64,000 nt of DNA, from contig NC_091670.1 of assembly GCF_042453785.1 (NCBI RefSeq), positions 1,984,001 through 2,048,000 on the forward strand. The letters are read 5' to 3'. Source of the stretch: Malus domestica. Lineage: Eukaryota; Streptophyta; Magnoliopsida; Rosales; Rosaceae. Shown here piece by piece: positions 43,600 through 55,490 of this stretch (the first letter of the stretch is position 1; each line of letters starts with the position of its first letter). The position numbers were made by a program, and so were the translations under genes. The notes below the pieces were generated by a model. It ran no database searches, had not been told where the DNA came from, and saw only the letters and a list, made by a program, of their open reading frames with translations.

Positions 43600-45000
43600 C
43601 ATTAAAGTCGCCATCACACAAAAGCCCCTTCTTGAGTACTATGCTGTGGATTTGCCTTCCCAGTGTTAACATCACAGACCCACTACATGCATCTAAAAGG
43701 ATTGAAAACGTAATTTCAGTTGGATTCAATCCTATGTCCTGCATCTCATGAAGCAAATTTACTGCTTCTTCCAAGTTGCTATAACCAAAACCAGCAATTA
43801 GAGCATTCACGGAGACTACACTCCAGTGGGGCATATAGTAGAAAGCTTTACGTGTATCCTCAATGACCCCACATTTGGAATACATGTCAATAAGGGAACT
43901 ACCAGAATAAAGGCTTGTTTCCAGACCATTTTTAACTGAGAGACTGTGGACTTGTTGTCCGTATCATGAACTAGCAAGCCACAGTCTAGAGCAGCTAAAC
44001 TAGCAATTGCGCTTAAAACACTTCCTAGTGTGGATCTTGTCGGTTTTTCACCAGCTTTCCTCATTCTCAAGAAAAAGTTAACAGCTTCCTCCTCACTGCC
44101 TCTCTTGGCATGCCCAGAAATCATCACATTCTACGCTACAACATTAGGACTGGGCATCTGGGAAAACAACTCACATGCATCATCTAGCCTACCTAGACCA
44201 ACACACGCATTTATGACAGTCACAAAACCTACCTGGTCCAGAAAACCGCCAACTCTGTGCATCTCCTTAAACACTTTAAGTGCCTCCTCAAGCAAGCCAG
44301 CTTAAGCATACCCTGAAATCATTGTTGTCCAAGCCACTGTATCCAACTCCAACACACCATCAAATATCTGTCGAGCATCACTTATACAATTGCCTTTGGC
44401 ATACATATCAATGAGTGCACCTTCACAAAATGAACTCAACTCAAACCCCATTTTAATAACACCACAATGAACTTGCCTACCATATTCAACATCCACCAAT
44501 CTTGCACAAGCAGACAAAACCATTGCAAAAGTGAACTCGTTCGGCATTACCCTGTCATTCCACATCGACCCGAACAACTTAACAACCTGTTCGACCAATC
44601 CCTTACTTGAATACATTGACAAAACCGAGTTCCAAGCAAACACATCCTTGCTTTCAAGGCAGTTAAATGCCTTCTTGGCACATCCCACATTACTACACTT
44701 AGCATAAAAACCCAGAATGGCATTTCCCAGAAACCCTTTGGACGCAATCCCAATTTTCAAGCTGCGGGCGTGGATAGTCTTGCAGGTTCTGGAAGCATGA
44801 GCCAGCAGCCTCTCAGGCATTTCGTCGAACACCTTGTGGGCTTTGATATACTTGCATTGCTGCAGACACATCTGCAAGAGGTGGGTGTAATGGGAGTCAG
44901 CGGCTCCATCTTGGCAGACCGACTCGGACGGAAAAGTCGAGAGGCTCTGCTTTCGGTGGAAGGAGTGTAAGGCTTTGGAGGGAGGAGGTCTGAGACGCAT
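43600..45000 (-). pseudogene. PLS-type PPR protein pseudogene with internal deletion (At3g09040-like)
   Basis: From ATG 45000 the minus strand reads a PPR protein: Y-T-H-L-L-Q-M-C-L, H-K-V-F-D-E-M-P, then repeats such as G-N-A-I-L-G-F-Y-A-K-C, A-W-N-S-V-L-S-M-Y and G-A-L-I-D-M-Y-A-K-G. A TAA at 44304-44302 and a TAG at 44133-44131 (expected Trp) interrupt the frame, which then continues through M-I-S-G-H-A-K-R-G. At about 43950-43970 the sequence jumps, with a frame change, from G-L-L-V-H to G-Q-Q-V-H of a later repeat, and ends near 43600 in L-L-C-D-G-D-F. Many middle repeats and the C-terminal E domain are absent. PPR proteins bind organelle RNA; this copy is dead. The Arabidopsis likeness is from memory. 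Confidence 0.85.
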
Positions 45001-45186
45001 TGACTCATGACACAGTGGTGCCAGCCATAACCGAGACGGGTGCGACGTCGTTCAGTGTTGGCTTCAAAAGAGCGCGCCAAATAAGAACGTCGGTGGGCTC
45101 AACCAATCACTCCCTCCAGGAGCCCAACTTCTGTTTATAAAAGCAAGCCCATCTTCTTTCTCTAATTTTATGGGCATGAGGAGAGG

Positions 45187-45380
45187 GGATAGATCCTCGC
45201 CGGATCTTTTCCTAGAGATATAGTGATCTCATTCATTCATCGTATATCGTGCGGTCAGAAATCATTTCAAAATTTAAAATTAAATATGAATAGTACCTAA
45301 CAAAAACTAACCGCATGATATACGAACGAATGAGATCACGGGATCCCTAGAAAATAGATCCGGCGAGGATCCTTTTCCTA
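45187..45380. mobile_element. Foldback MITE, about 195 bp, long inverted repeats
   Basis: The left arm GATCCTCGCCGGATCT and following CGTATATCGTGCGGT pair with the right arm, which reads GATCCTCGCCGGATCT and CGTATATCATGCGGT when reverse-complemented. Each arm is about 75 bp, with an AT-rich loop of about 50 bases. It lies upstream of the PPR pseudogene. Confidence 0.8.
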
Positions 45381-45562
45381 TGGAGAGAAATGCGGGAGAG
45401 AGGAGAGAGAGAAAACGCAGGATTTAGAGAGAGATGTGGTGTGAATCTTTGATGACATGTGCGTGAGGAAAAAAAAAAGCTGTAAAAACTTTCATGTGCA
45501 AATTACCTTAATGTTCATGGTTTTAATTTTCTAATATTTGTAGAGAGTTACTAAACTCAGCT

Positions 45563-46197
45563 CATTGTCTTATTTTTCCACCCACGTTATAATCTCACCC
45601 ACCTTAAAAAGTTAAAAAATTAAAATGATATTTCCCCACCCACTATTATTCCCAAAATAACCTTTAATATATACATACATATGAAATTATAAAATTGTCT
45701 CTTAAAAAATATAACAAATAATATGTAAATAAAAACTACTAAGTTCTGCAAATTCAAATGGAAGATAGAGGTATCCAAATTCAAAAGAATTCAATAACGA
45801 CAAATTCAAAAATACGATAGATAAATTCAAATGACCTACACACAAAAATTATTCTTCTACATTTTCAATGCAAACATAATCTTCTACCTCTTCCGTAGAA
45901 GCGTCACTTCCACCTGGTAAATGAAAAAGTCATTTTCTAAATCCATTGATATTTTTTTACTTCCTCTAAATGAAAGGAGATGAAAATATAAGGGTTAAAT
46001 GAAAAGGTCATTTTCTAAATCCATCGATATTTTTTTCACTTCCTCTGAATGAAAGGAGATGAAAATATAAGCCCAACCGTTTAAAAAAAAAAAATTAAGC
46101 AAAACAAGATAATTAATGTCCTTATCAGTCTTTTTGCAAATGGACAAATTTATAATTAAAAAATTCATTAAAAGGTGGGTGAAAATATAAGACATTA
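45563..46197. mobile_element. Candidate inverted-repeat element with an internal tandem duplication
   Basis: The left end ATTGTCTTATTTTTCCACCCAC and the reverse-complemented right end ATGTCTTATATTTTCACCCAC are similar. Inside, a segment of about 75 bp (GTCATTTTCTAAATCCAT ... GAAAATATAAG) is present twice in tandem (about 45930-46000 and 46005-46072). No gene. Target duplication not resolved. Confidence 0.5.
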
Positions 46198-46689
46198 GGG
46201 TAGGAATAACATCACACTATTTTTATTGAATTGTGATTAAAAGACTAAATCATCTCTTCATCATCTTTTGATTAATTTTTGTCAATAAATAGTATAAATA
46301 CACAACCATGATGATATTCTAAACATGAAAAGGGGGATGTGAGAGGGAAGTGACTTCTACAAGAAGCAGAGGGCTCTCTTTTAGAGCAAATATCCTTTGT
46401 TTGATAAGACGATATTCTAAACTACCGTAATCTAATTGGAGGGAGTTTCAAATTTGAATTCGAGGGACTACAAAGGTAAAGAATTATGCCAATAGTTCTG
46501 AAAATTTGGAACAAGAGAGGCACTAGCAAACTTATAAAACAAACCAATGCCGCCTGGATGGAAAAGTTGGTATAGTGAAATACGAGAACAAAATTTTACA
46601 AAAAAAATTTCTCACATTCGTATCGATTTATGTCATCGTGACGGTATTCAAGTATGAAAGAAGAAAACAGGTCACGAAGGAGTGACCGA
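46198..46689. other. 3' flank of GUX gene A
   Basis: Nothing recognisable beyond the presumed 3' UTR of the minus-strand gene ending at 46690. Confidence 0.4.
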
Positions 46690-49600
46690 TCAAGTAGTGA
46701 GTGCCGGTAGTGTGGGAGTAACAATTGCGTTATCTGTCCAATTTTTTTCACCCCAGTGCCGTAACATGTTCTTCCAGGAGCAGAACTCCTCGTTGCACGT
46801 CTTCAAACGCTTGTCTTCGATCTTAATTTTCCAGTGACCATCCGTGTAATTTGCTTTCTCCGCTTGCCTCCGATCCCACTCTAGTCCCGCCTTTTGCTCT
46901 GTCCGAAGCAAACAGAACTTTTGCAAGTTTCCTGGCATAGCATCGTGCACTTTCCACCACGTTTTATGCGCAACATCACTCGCAAACTCCTGCATGAAAT
47001 CCACGTTCCAATTGCAGTCATAGTCGCGGAAGCAAAGCCACGGTTTGTTACCAAGGTAATGGAGGACATAGAGCATTGGAGGGTCAGCTTGAAAGAGGTG
47101 CGTTTTCATTTGCTTTATCTCCGGCTCATCACCTTCCCAGAAATGTTTCAAGAAGTTCATGTGTTTCGGAATCCTGTGCCACCATGTATATACCTCATTC
47201 AGATACCCCTGGTCACCACCGTTGTAGGATACAATTTCGTTGATATGGTCCATGAGCAGCCGGAATGTACAATTTGAGGGTTCGACAACCATCACACCTG
47301 AGTTGAACAAAGTAGCATTATTTCCTGTAGCTGATATTTCTGGCATCTGAAACAGGAAATCGATATTCCTGAGTATAAGCATGTCAGCGTCAATGAAAAT
47401 GATCTTGTCGTAATCAGTCAACTGCCAAAGACGGAACTTGCTGTAGTTCCATTCGTTGTAAGCTTCTGCTTCAGCCTTAGGGTTCCTGATTCTTTGGATT
47501 GTGTGGATCTTCCACCCTGCAGCCGCCAGTCCTCCTCGATGATACTGAGTGATTGTTTCATCGACCAGTATCACAAGATCTCGTGTTGAACCAGCCATAC
47601 GGATGCTTTGAGCTGCAGCAATGGCTCCACAAACATATACATCTGCAGAGTGTAGGATCGTTGCATATGCTTCTCGGTTGGGTCTTTTCGAGTCAAAATC
47701 TTCTGTGTACAAACATGTATCTGATCAGTTTTCAAGTATACTGCAGTTACAAATTCAGCAAAATTTCAAAGTAACCATGAACTACACTTGCTTTCTTGTG
47801 GGATGCACTTAATTAAGTAATCCATTCAGAATGAGCTCAACTCCACATTTTTGCAGGATTCGGAAACACTTGAGTTTCGGAAAGTTAAAAGCAAAAACAG
47901 AAAAAGCAATGGAAGAGAGGTATACCAAAAGCTATCATTGCGACAAAACAACTCAAAAGAAAATTCAAACTTTGAAACAGGAGAATTTAAAAAAGCAACA
48001 CAAGACACTGTTTTAAATCTTACCTTTAGCCTTGAGAGGAAGTGCAAGCTCACATGATCCTACAGGGAGCTGTAACTTCTCTCTCAAGGTATTAAGTTTC
48101 GGTTCATAGAGCCATGCGTTCCCTTCATGTCTAACAAGATCTTTGCAAGTGAATAAATTTGGGATGGGAAAGCAGTCGGTCACCAAAAGTACATGCACCG
48201 GGTGATATCCTTGGGACAAGGCCGCCAGCCTTGCTGCTTCAAGCTGCAAGTGCAAACGAGCCACTTCTCTTGACCAGCTGCCTGACTTGTTGCAGGGAAG
48301 CTTGACAGCAACCAGATCGAACGGTGAGCTTTCAGGAATTTGAATCTTTGGTAGAGAGGGACAAGCAGGAACTTCGGATTCTTGTTCTTCGTCTATCCAT
48401 TCAGGATACAAGGATTCCCATGTTACGTTGTTTGGCGCATAGTTGAGATGCAGAACAACCTGCTCAGAATCTGGAAAGAGCTCCTTCCAATTGTCAATCT
48501 CGTTGTCATTAAAGTTTAACAGGCCAATTCTCCGATAATCATTTTTGTGAGTGAGTTTTTCAACAAAATCCAAAATTTCATTCCAGTTTATCTGTAAAGA
48601 TGATACATAACGTAAATCTGCAGGAACGCTCATTCTCATCCATCTGCGTTGAGAAGTTAGCCTGCAGCCAATAAACTTGTGTTACAACTATTGCCACCGG
48701 AGAGAGATAGAAAGAAACCAAAGAAGAACAAAAGGCAATGCCCTTTTGCCTGTTAATTACGAACAATACATTTTCCCCGGAAGAGGAAAAGTGTAACCTT
48801 CAAAAGCCTCAACATCAGAAAAGAGACAAATGTTGAAGCAAGAAAATACCTAATTATGAGTAAACAAATACCACAAAATAAGAAGTGAAAGCAAGGTGAT
48901 CAGCGCATAGGACGTACTGAGATACAGAGCTGGAGAGGTGATCTGTATTATAAACAGCAGAAGAGAGGAAGAGCGTCACAAAAGTCCCGAATACGAGAAC
49001 GATCAACACCAGTTTCAAGGTAGGCTTGCAGTTTAAGATTCTTTCTTGAGCATGAAGGTGGAGGGCCTTTTCAATATCTTTAAGAACTTTGTTTCTCTGG
49101 GGCCTTCTTTTGTTGGTGTCTTCACTGAAACACAAAGGGGATTCATAACAACATGAGCACATTCTAAATGGCAAGCGAAAGATAGTACGAAGAGCAACAA
49201 ATGGAATTGAAAAAACTATTTATAGCAGTAAACAATTGGATGCCACCGGAAACAAGTTCCGCTCAGAATTCTACTCAGAAAGACAAAAAAAAATTCCGCA
49301 ATCAACTCCACCGTACGAAATACATTGCACTTTGCACATTGACATGCAGAAACAACACAAATATGAATGTTCTACGTTCCATTCAGCACATTACAATTAG
49401 AAGTGCTCACATCATTTGCAAAAACTAGATCCCGAAACTTCGATTTTGAAATCTCAAATGCACCATGATCATTGACCATGACAAAGTAGCTAAATCCCCG
49501 GAATAGTAGTTCCTCTCCAAAACATTTCGGACTTTATCAAACACTACTCACAGAGCTGCATAATACATAAGCTGCACGATTTTAACATTTTCTTTTCTGA

Positions 49601-50079
49601 CGATGCTACCATACACATCTTAAAACAGTGTAAATTGGGCCTAATTATTAGCAAGACTTTACACTTAATCATAACAAGTACAATATCCATCATAAAATCT
49701 TCTACACAACTGTTCATCCTTATCCAAGGCCAAAATTTAGTGCCGAAAAAAGAAAACTCTACCCAATTAAAAAAATCTAGTTTCGTCTCTTGATCTGTAT
49801 ACACTATACATTCACATATATGTAACAAAAAAAAAAGAAAAACCATCTAGTGAAGTGGTAAATCAACAAAACAATCAATAGCTTATGTCATCAGTAGTGA
49901 GTTGATATCATTATCGCCAACAAAACATATCAACATGTTCTTGATACAGTTTCGAGTTCCTTCTTGCAAAGGGATTTCTTACTTACATGTTTATTATTCT
50001 AAACTATGGAACTAAAATATCAAACACTCCTATCAAAATGAAGTCATTAATTAATCACTAGGAAAATGTAAATTTGAAT

Positions 50080-50119
<40 letters not shown>

Positions 50120-50189
50120 CTGACTAAGGTGGTGAAGAAAGGCGGTGTCTGGGTTCAATGGGAGTAGTAGTAGGGGAGTGACCTCTCAT
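46690..50189 (-). CDS. GUX3: UDP-glucuronate:xylan glucuronosyltransferase (GUX3/PGSIP-type, GT8), copy A
   Basis: Minus-strand exons are 50189-50125, 49124-48918, 48661-48024 and 47702-46690: 1923 nt, 640 aa. Exon 1 (M-R-G-H-S-P-T-T-T-P-I-E-P) uses a GTCAGT donor. Exon 2 holds K-R-R-P-Q-R-N-K and the single membrane anchor (L-K-L-V-L-I-V-L-V-F-G-T). Exon 3 is the stem region with Y-P-E-W-I-D-E-E and V-K-L-P-C. Exon 4 is the GT8 domain: R-E-A-Y-A-T-I-L-H-S, the metal-binding D-A-D in I-F-I-D-A-D-M-L-I, S-A-T-G-N-N, G-G-D-Q-G-Y-L-N-E and H-Y-L-G-N-K-P-W. Family role: a type II Golgi protein adding glucuronic acid side chains to xylan. A (GA)n run sits in intron 1, nine bases from its donor. 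GUX1 and GUX2 are less likely from the N-terminus. The copy is intact. Confidence 0.92.
50082..50114. repeat. (GA)n microsatellite in intron 1 of GUX gene A
   Basis: About 16 GA units on the plus strand (CT in the transcript), starting nine bases inside the intron 1 donor. Confidence 0.92.
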
Positions 50190-50541
50190 CTTTTCTGCTG
50201 ATTCAACTCAACCATTTCATCTTTTGATATATAAATACACTATATGTACATATAAAAGAAACAATGAAATTCAAAGCAGAAGAAAGACTTGCAAAAAGCG
50301 GATTTGCAGTCGTTATAAGAGCTCTGTTGTGTGATGGGATGGCAGTGAGTTTGGTCGGCCGAGACAGCTGAGTCACTGAGAGACAGACGAGGTCACGAGA
50401 CGGTTGGTCAATTCGTGGAACTTGCTTTGGCTTTGCCTCGGGTTGGTCATCCTATTCTGGTTTTTGGTACACACCTTTTTCGGTCTTATTCAATCCTCAT
50501 CTGTGCCAAAGTTTTTACGCGAAGTTTTTCATTTGTTTTGC

Positions 50542-50572
<31 letters not shown>

Positions 50573-52097
50573 CCCATGTTGGAAGACCTTTTACGCAATA
50601 ATGATTAATCATGAAGAAGAGTAGGCTCAAATATAAAGCAAACCTACTCCGCAAACAGTCAACAACAATTCTTATCTCATTGTTATAACATTAAAAAAAT
50701 TTGGCTGATTAGAAGCTTCTTTATCGCGTTATTAGTTCATCTATTATATTTATATTACATGAACTTAATTTTGTAATCGAAGTACAAGAGATCTCTCTTA
50801 TACGTATCTTGAGCCAAAAAAGTGATGTGGCACTAAAGCAAAGACGGCCTGAAGGCAAGTTAAATAAAATTTGTGCTTATTTAATACATTATTGAATTGA
50901 GAGTCACAAATAATAAGAAAGCCGATGCATATAAGTGTTGTTGTAAGCATGGGTACAGCTAAATAAGGGCGAGGAGGGGCGGCCGCCCCTTCCTAAGCCG
51001 AAATCAAGCCCAGGACCTGTGGTTCCTCCCTTTTGGTCTCATCTGGTTTTCTGGTGTTCTGGGTTTCCTGCGCGCAGACTCTCTCTCTTCTTTTTTTTCC
51101 TCTCAAAATACCCAAACTTTGCATTTGCAGCTACTGAAAAGTAACGAAGAAGAAGGGTGAGAGGAAGAAGATAGATTTTCTCTCTCACCCACCCCACACC
51201 ACCTCATGTGCCGTTTCAAAGTTACCCACTTTGATTTGGTTTTTCAACTATTGTACTCAATCAGTTTGGGCCACATAGCTAGCTATTTAATGTGCTGATT
51301 ATATTGAGATTTGTTTTGTTTTTTAATTATTGATTGATTAATTTGCCTACTTTTTCAATATTTTTAGACACATTTTTGACACTATTATTTATCTTCAAAT
51401 TTATTATAAATTCATATGAACTTTAAAAAAATATTTTGTAAAGTATTACGAATTTGTAATCATTTGAATTTTTATCTCCTACTGCCAAATGCAACAAAGT
51501 AATAAAAAAATTTGTCAATATTTTTATATATTATATGTTTTATATAGTCAATGTTCTTAGATATTATATGTATATTATAAATAGAAACTTATTTATACAA
51601 TACATAATAAATTTGTTCAAATTTGCCTAAATCAGGTCATGTCCAATTCCTACTTCGAATATTTTAGTGCAAATTCTCCTACAATATTCCGGGTAGTTCA
51701 CATTTTTTTCGGAACCTTGAACAGTTTAACTTTCCCACCTCCTCCGGACAATTTCTGTCTTCGCCGTTGATTGCATGCATATCATTCCTTCATTTTGGTC
51801 AGAAATCTTATTTAATTCCATGCCATCCCTCTGACCAAACAGAAGCCATGTGTCGTTCTTTCATCTGGCTTTAAGCATTTTTAACATTACTTTCCAAGCC
51901 ACGTCAGTTAGGTTATGTTGTCACTATCAATTTTCTTGGTAACATTACTATTTTTGTTGTTGTTGTGGCGCCACAAAGCCTCTCCAAATTATGTGGAAAA
52001 AAAGAAGAGAAAAAATGGCATGTTTAAATAATTTTGTGGTGCATAAGTATCAAGTTTACTTCGGGTGTATAGGATCGACTTGAATTGGTTAACTAAA
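50190..52097. other. 5' flank of GUX gene A and spacer
   Basis: Presumed promoter and leader of the minus-strand GUX gene, with a CT microsatellite at 50548-50573. A 16-bp palindrome AGGGGCGGCCGCCCCT sits at 50975-50990 in otherwise AT-rich DNA. Further right is AT-rich spacer without a gene. Confidence 0.45.
50548..50573. repeat. (CT)n microsatellite
   Basis: About 12 CT units upstream of GUX gene A. Confidence 0.9.
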
Positions 52098-52105
52098 TAA
52101 ATTTA

Positions 52106-52254
52106 GGGAGGTGTTTTCTCTACACCTATTTTTACCTGTTACATACTCTTCTTAGTTATCGATAGTCGGAACGAATGAATTGAAGAAAATCAATGGACAA
52201 AAATTAATATAAGTGTGTAAAAAGTAAAAAGAAGTGTGTGAATAGCCTTACCCT
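52106..52254. mobile_element. hAT-like MITE, 149 bp, 8-bp TSD
   Basis: TAAATTTA flanks both sides (52098-52105 and 52255-52262). Degenerate inverted ends GGGAGGTGTTTTC and GGGTAAGGCTATTC enclose a core with TTGAAGAAAATCAATGGACA, related in layout to the 6827, 30621 and 52748 elements. An 8-bp duplication fits hAT. Confidence 0.78.
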
Positions 52255-52747
52255 AAATTTAATGTACTGAAGTGAATGGAAGCAAACTTTTAAATTTTGG
52301 CCAAGCTTAAACTATGAAGAATTTAGTAAGATATCTTATTCAAGAAACTTTAAACGCCAATTATAACACATAAATGCATTTAAATGGACCAGAATAGCGT
52401 GATGTCCTAATACACCTCAAATAGAAAGGACTACATTAGGTAGAATATCACTCAATTCAAAAAATAATTATAAAACATTGTAGACGTGCTTATAAAATAA
52501 AATAGACAGCTAATCTGTATGTCGACTCTTTCCTAATTTTTGGTTAAAATCATCTGCATATTCATTAGCATTTCTCAGATAAGCATTCCGAGGCTTATCA
52601 AATTTTAGAAGGCCTTACCTTAATCTGACCTTAAATATTATTAGACTAATAAGTTCTCATTAACTAATGGCTCGTTAAAGTGAGTGTTTTAAAAAAACAA
52701 AACAAAAAACAATGGTGATGGTGATGTGATAGACACTTAACACTAAA

Positions 52748-52894
52748 GGGGTATGTTATCCACACACCTCATTTTACTTCTCACACACCATTTGATAATT
52801 TCTGTCCGTTGATCTCCTTCAATTCATCCGATCCGACGGTCGAAAATTAAAAAGGTGTAAGAGAAGTAAAATGAGGTGTGTGGATATCACAGCC
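52748..52894. mobile_element. hAT-like MITE, close copy of the 6827 element
   Basis: Shares most bases with 6827-6974, including GATCCGACGGTCGAAAATTA and the CCACACACC/TTACTTCTCACACACC arms. Ends GGGGTATGTTATCC and GGCTGTGATATCC. The flanking duplication is unclear (ACTAAA on both sides at slightly shifted positions). Confidence 0.8.
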
Positions 52895-53274
52895 AAATAC
52901 TAAATTATTTTAATAAGCTTTGTTTGGTATATGGTTTATGTTAATTGGCAGTGGGATTAGATGAACCTAGCCACTCACACCCATTCTTGTTAATTACCTA
53001 TGTTTGGTATATGGTTTATCCATGTTAACTAATTAATGACATCTTACCCTAAACAACCAAGCTTTGTCTTTTATTTTCATTTTTATTCATTTCTTTATTT
53101 TGGGAATATGTGGGGTTGGTATTATTTTAACCTTTTATTATTGCTTATTAGTGCAGTAGGTGATCCATCAATAATTGTGGTCAAGAAAGTTAAGGAAAGT
53201 TCCAAAAAGAAGTTTCAAAAAATCAAATGATTTTAGGAATGAATCATGGCAAACTTTTGATTCATCAACAACTG
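52895..53274. other. Spacer
   Basis: No gene. A phrase TGTTTGGTATATGGTTTAT occurs twice (about 52922 and 52999). Confidence 0.4.
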
Positions 53275-54094
53275 TGGCATGTTTACGTAAGGGTAATCAG
53301 AATAAAGAAAGAGAATTAAATTCTAATTACGGAGTATTTCGGTGTTTATTAAATATTAAGGAATCAAAAAAGTGGTGGAGCCCACACGAAACAAGGAATC
53401 CAATTCCTGAAATTGGAGGAATGGGATTCCCTAGTTTTGTGAGGTATTTGCATTCCCTGAGGGCAAGGGAATCGGGAATGCATCTTTTATTCCAAATATG
53501 CCCTCACTTGTTTCTTATTATCCCAACATTGCCCTTCATTTGACACTCATTATGTCATTTTTAATAAATAAATAAAACCTATTTATATATTTTTATATAG
53601 ATAATTTTATTATATAAATTTAATTAAGAATTTAATTTAATTAATTAGTATGAAAATAATTTATTTATGTATGGGCAATTTAGTCATCAACTTAGTTTTC
53701 ATTCCGATTGAAGTGAATTAGTAAACAACTTATATGGACTCAATATCATTCTTGCCATCTTTTAATACATAAATAAAACCTATTTACACATGCTTATATA
53801 GATGAATTTTATTATATAAATTTAATTAAGAATTTAATTTAATTAATTAGTATGAAAATAATTTATTTATGTAATGGGCAATATAGTAATCAACCTAGTT
53901 TTCATTCCGATTGAAATGAATTAGTAAACAACTTATATGGACTCAACATCATTCCTACTCCGATTCTTGACAATTTTAGTAAACAACTTCAACATGAATC
54001 TGATTCTGATTCCACTTCATTTCAATTCCTCCTCAATCAAATTCCCCCTCAATCCAATTCCTCTCAATTTGATTACGGATTAGTAAACGTGCCC
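53275..54094. mobile_element. Non-autonomous Harbinger-family element related to the 0-3.4 kb transposon
   Basis: The left end GGCATGTTTACGTAAGGGTAATC matches the inward-reading right end of the Harbinger element (GTTTACGTAAGGGTAATC), and similarity continues for about 250 bp through GGAATCCAATTCC and TATGCCCTCACTT. The right end, reverse-complemented, reads GGGCACGTTTACTAATCC, an imperfect inverted repeat of the left. TAA follows the right end; the left flank does not match, so the duplication is uncertain. No ORF. The interior has a tandem duplication of about 190 bp (53562-53756 and 53765-53950). Confidence 0.75.
53562..53950. repeat. Tandem duplication of about 190 bp inside the MITE
   Basis: Both copies run from AATAAATAAAACCTATTTA-type sequence through TTTAATTAAGAATTTAATTT to AACTTATATGGACTCAA, with about 10% difference. 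Confidence 0.85.
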
Positions 54095-54314
54095 TAAAAG
54101 AGAGAAATATTTTTGGTAGGTTATATTACACCCATCATATGGAGAATTTCTTAGACTAGATTTATTGGCAGAGCTACAATTTATAGTTGGGAGAGCTTAC
54201 GGATTTACAATAAATATCGTGAACAAAACTAAGAAAATGGTAGTGTATTAGTTTTTATATGGAGAAATTTTTAGGTTAAATTCAGAGCATATCACGATGA
54301 TAGGATAATACTAA

Positions 54315-55141
54315 GAGCATCTTCACCGGTTGATGAAAGGTAAGAGCAAAGGCACAAAAGATGCCTTCTAACCCAAAAAGCAACATTCACTCGTCCAAAT
54401 TTGCAGGGGCAACTGGTGGGCCATACAAAACCTGTCTAAATGAATGAGCAAGATGGGGCAGCCTTTTGCCAGCAAGCTGGCTGACGTCAGCCACATGAGA
54501 ATTTTTTTTTTGTTAGGCGCGTGTAACACATGTGAGAAGGAGAGTGTCTGACAACAATTCAACAGCAGACAACCTAATGGCTAGTTGATATTGCTTCTTG
54601 AGGGTCCTTGGATTATCAACGGCCAGATAATCTGGACCGTGGGATTTCCAACAATAAAAAATTTGAAATGCCGAGTAGGACATGTGGCGCGTTGTAGTGT
54701 GTTCGATTTTAGATCGGTTTGAAAATCAATGATAAAAAATAGAAAATAAAGCAGAACAATAGAAAAAAAATAGAAAAAAAATAGAAAAAATATGCTGTCA
54801 CAATCTCTAACAACCCATCTTGGTAATTTCCCATCACAACTCTATTCATTTTTACTACAATCTTCTATATTTCCACTTTTCAAATTCTTTAAAAAAAATA
54901 ATAATAATAATTATGCTTGTTGTAACATCAAGCTTTTCCTTTGTATTTGAAATAATTTATTAGAATTGACAATCATTTTATTTTCAAAGCATAAAAAAAA
55001 TAAAAATGTTCCTGAATATTACTTGCCCTTGCACTTTCCAACCAAGTGGAGTTGCACAAATGCAAGTACTATTCCGAATGAATAGCAAGGGCAGGTTACA
55101 TGCTCTTGCCTTTGCTGTCCACTTAACGGGTGAAGATGCTC
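54315..55141. mobile_element. Tourist-like (PIF/Harbinger) MITE, 827 bp, TAA TSD
   Basis: TAA is duplicated at 54312-54314 and 55142-55144. The left end GAGCATCTTCACCGGTTGATG and the reverse-complemented right end GAGCATCTTCACCCGTTAAG are inverted repeats of the GAGCATCT type common in plant Tourist elements. No transposase ORF. It lies between the two GUX genes. Confidence 0.82.
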
Positions 55142-55490
55142 TAAAGGACATTGATGTTTGTCCAAACAACCAATTAGCAATAGAAAAAGTAACCCAACTC
55201 CTAATCACTAGTACGGTTTGGTAAACTTTTGATGCGGGACAATTCTTCATGGTAAGAACAGGTAAAAGCAACCAAACCTACCTGGAAATTGAAAAACACA
55301 CCGGACAACATGACACGCACCTGAAAAAAAAAAAAAAACAATGACTATGAATTGAATTACAAGGAAGTTGTTGAGCTCGATACTAACTGAATTTCTGGGA
55401 GATATACTTTTCTTTCGCGCTTGTGTAAGCATGCATTGTGTTTTGATTTGTGTCCTCAGTATGAAGTACGAAAACGTGACGCAAAACAAG

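Noticed and set aside
44770..44970. Plus-strand ORF over the PPR pseudogene
   Set aside because: Shadow of the PPR frame with no independent features.
46894..47277. Plus-strand ORF of 127 aa across GUX gene A, and the similar one at 55764-56096
   Set aside because: Both are antisense shadows of the conserved GT8 exon; they appear in both copies only because the coding strand is conserved.
50125..50189. TAG after exon 1 of GUX gene A as evidence of a pseudogene
   Set aside because: A GTCAGT donor just inside the TAG removes it and joins exon 2 in frame, giving 641 codons in total.
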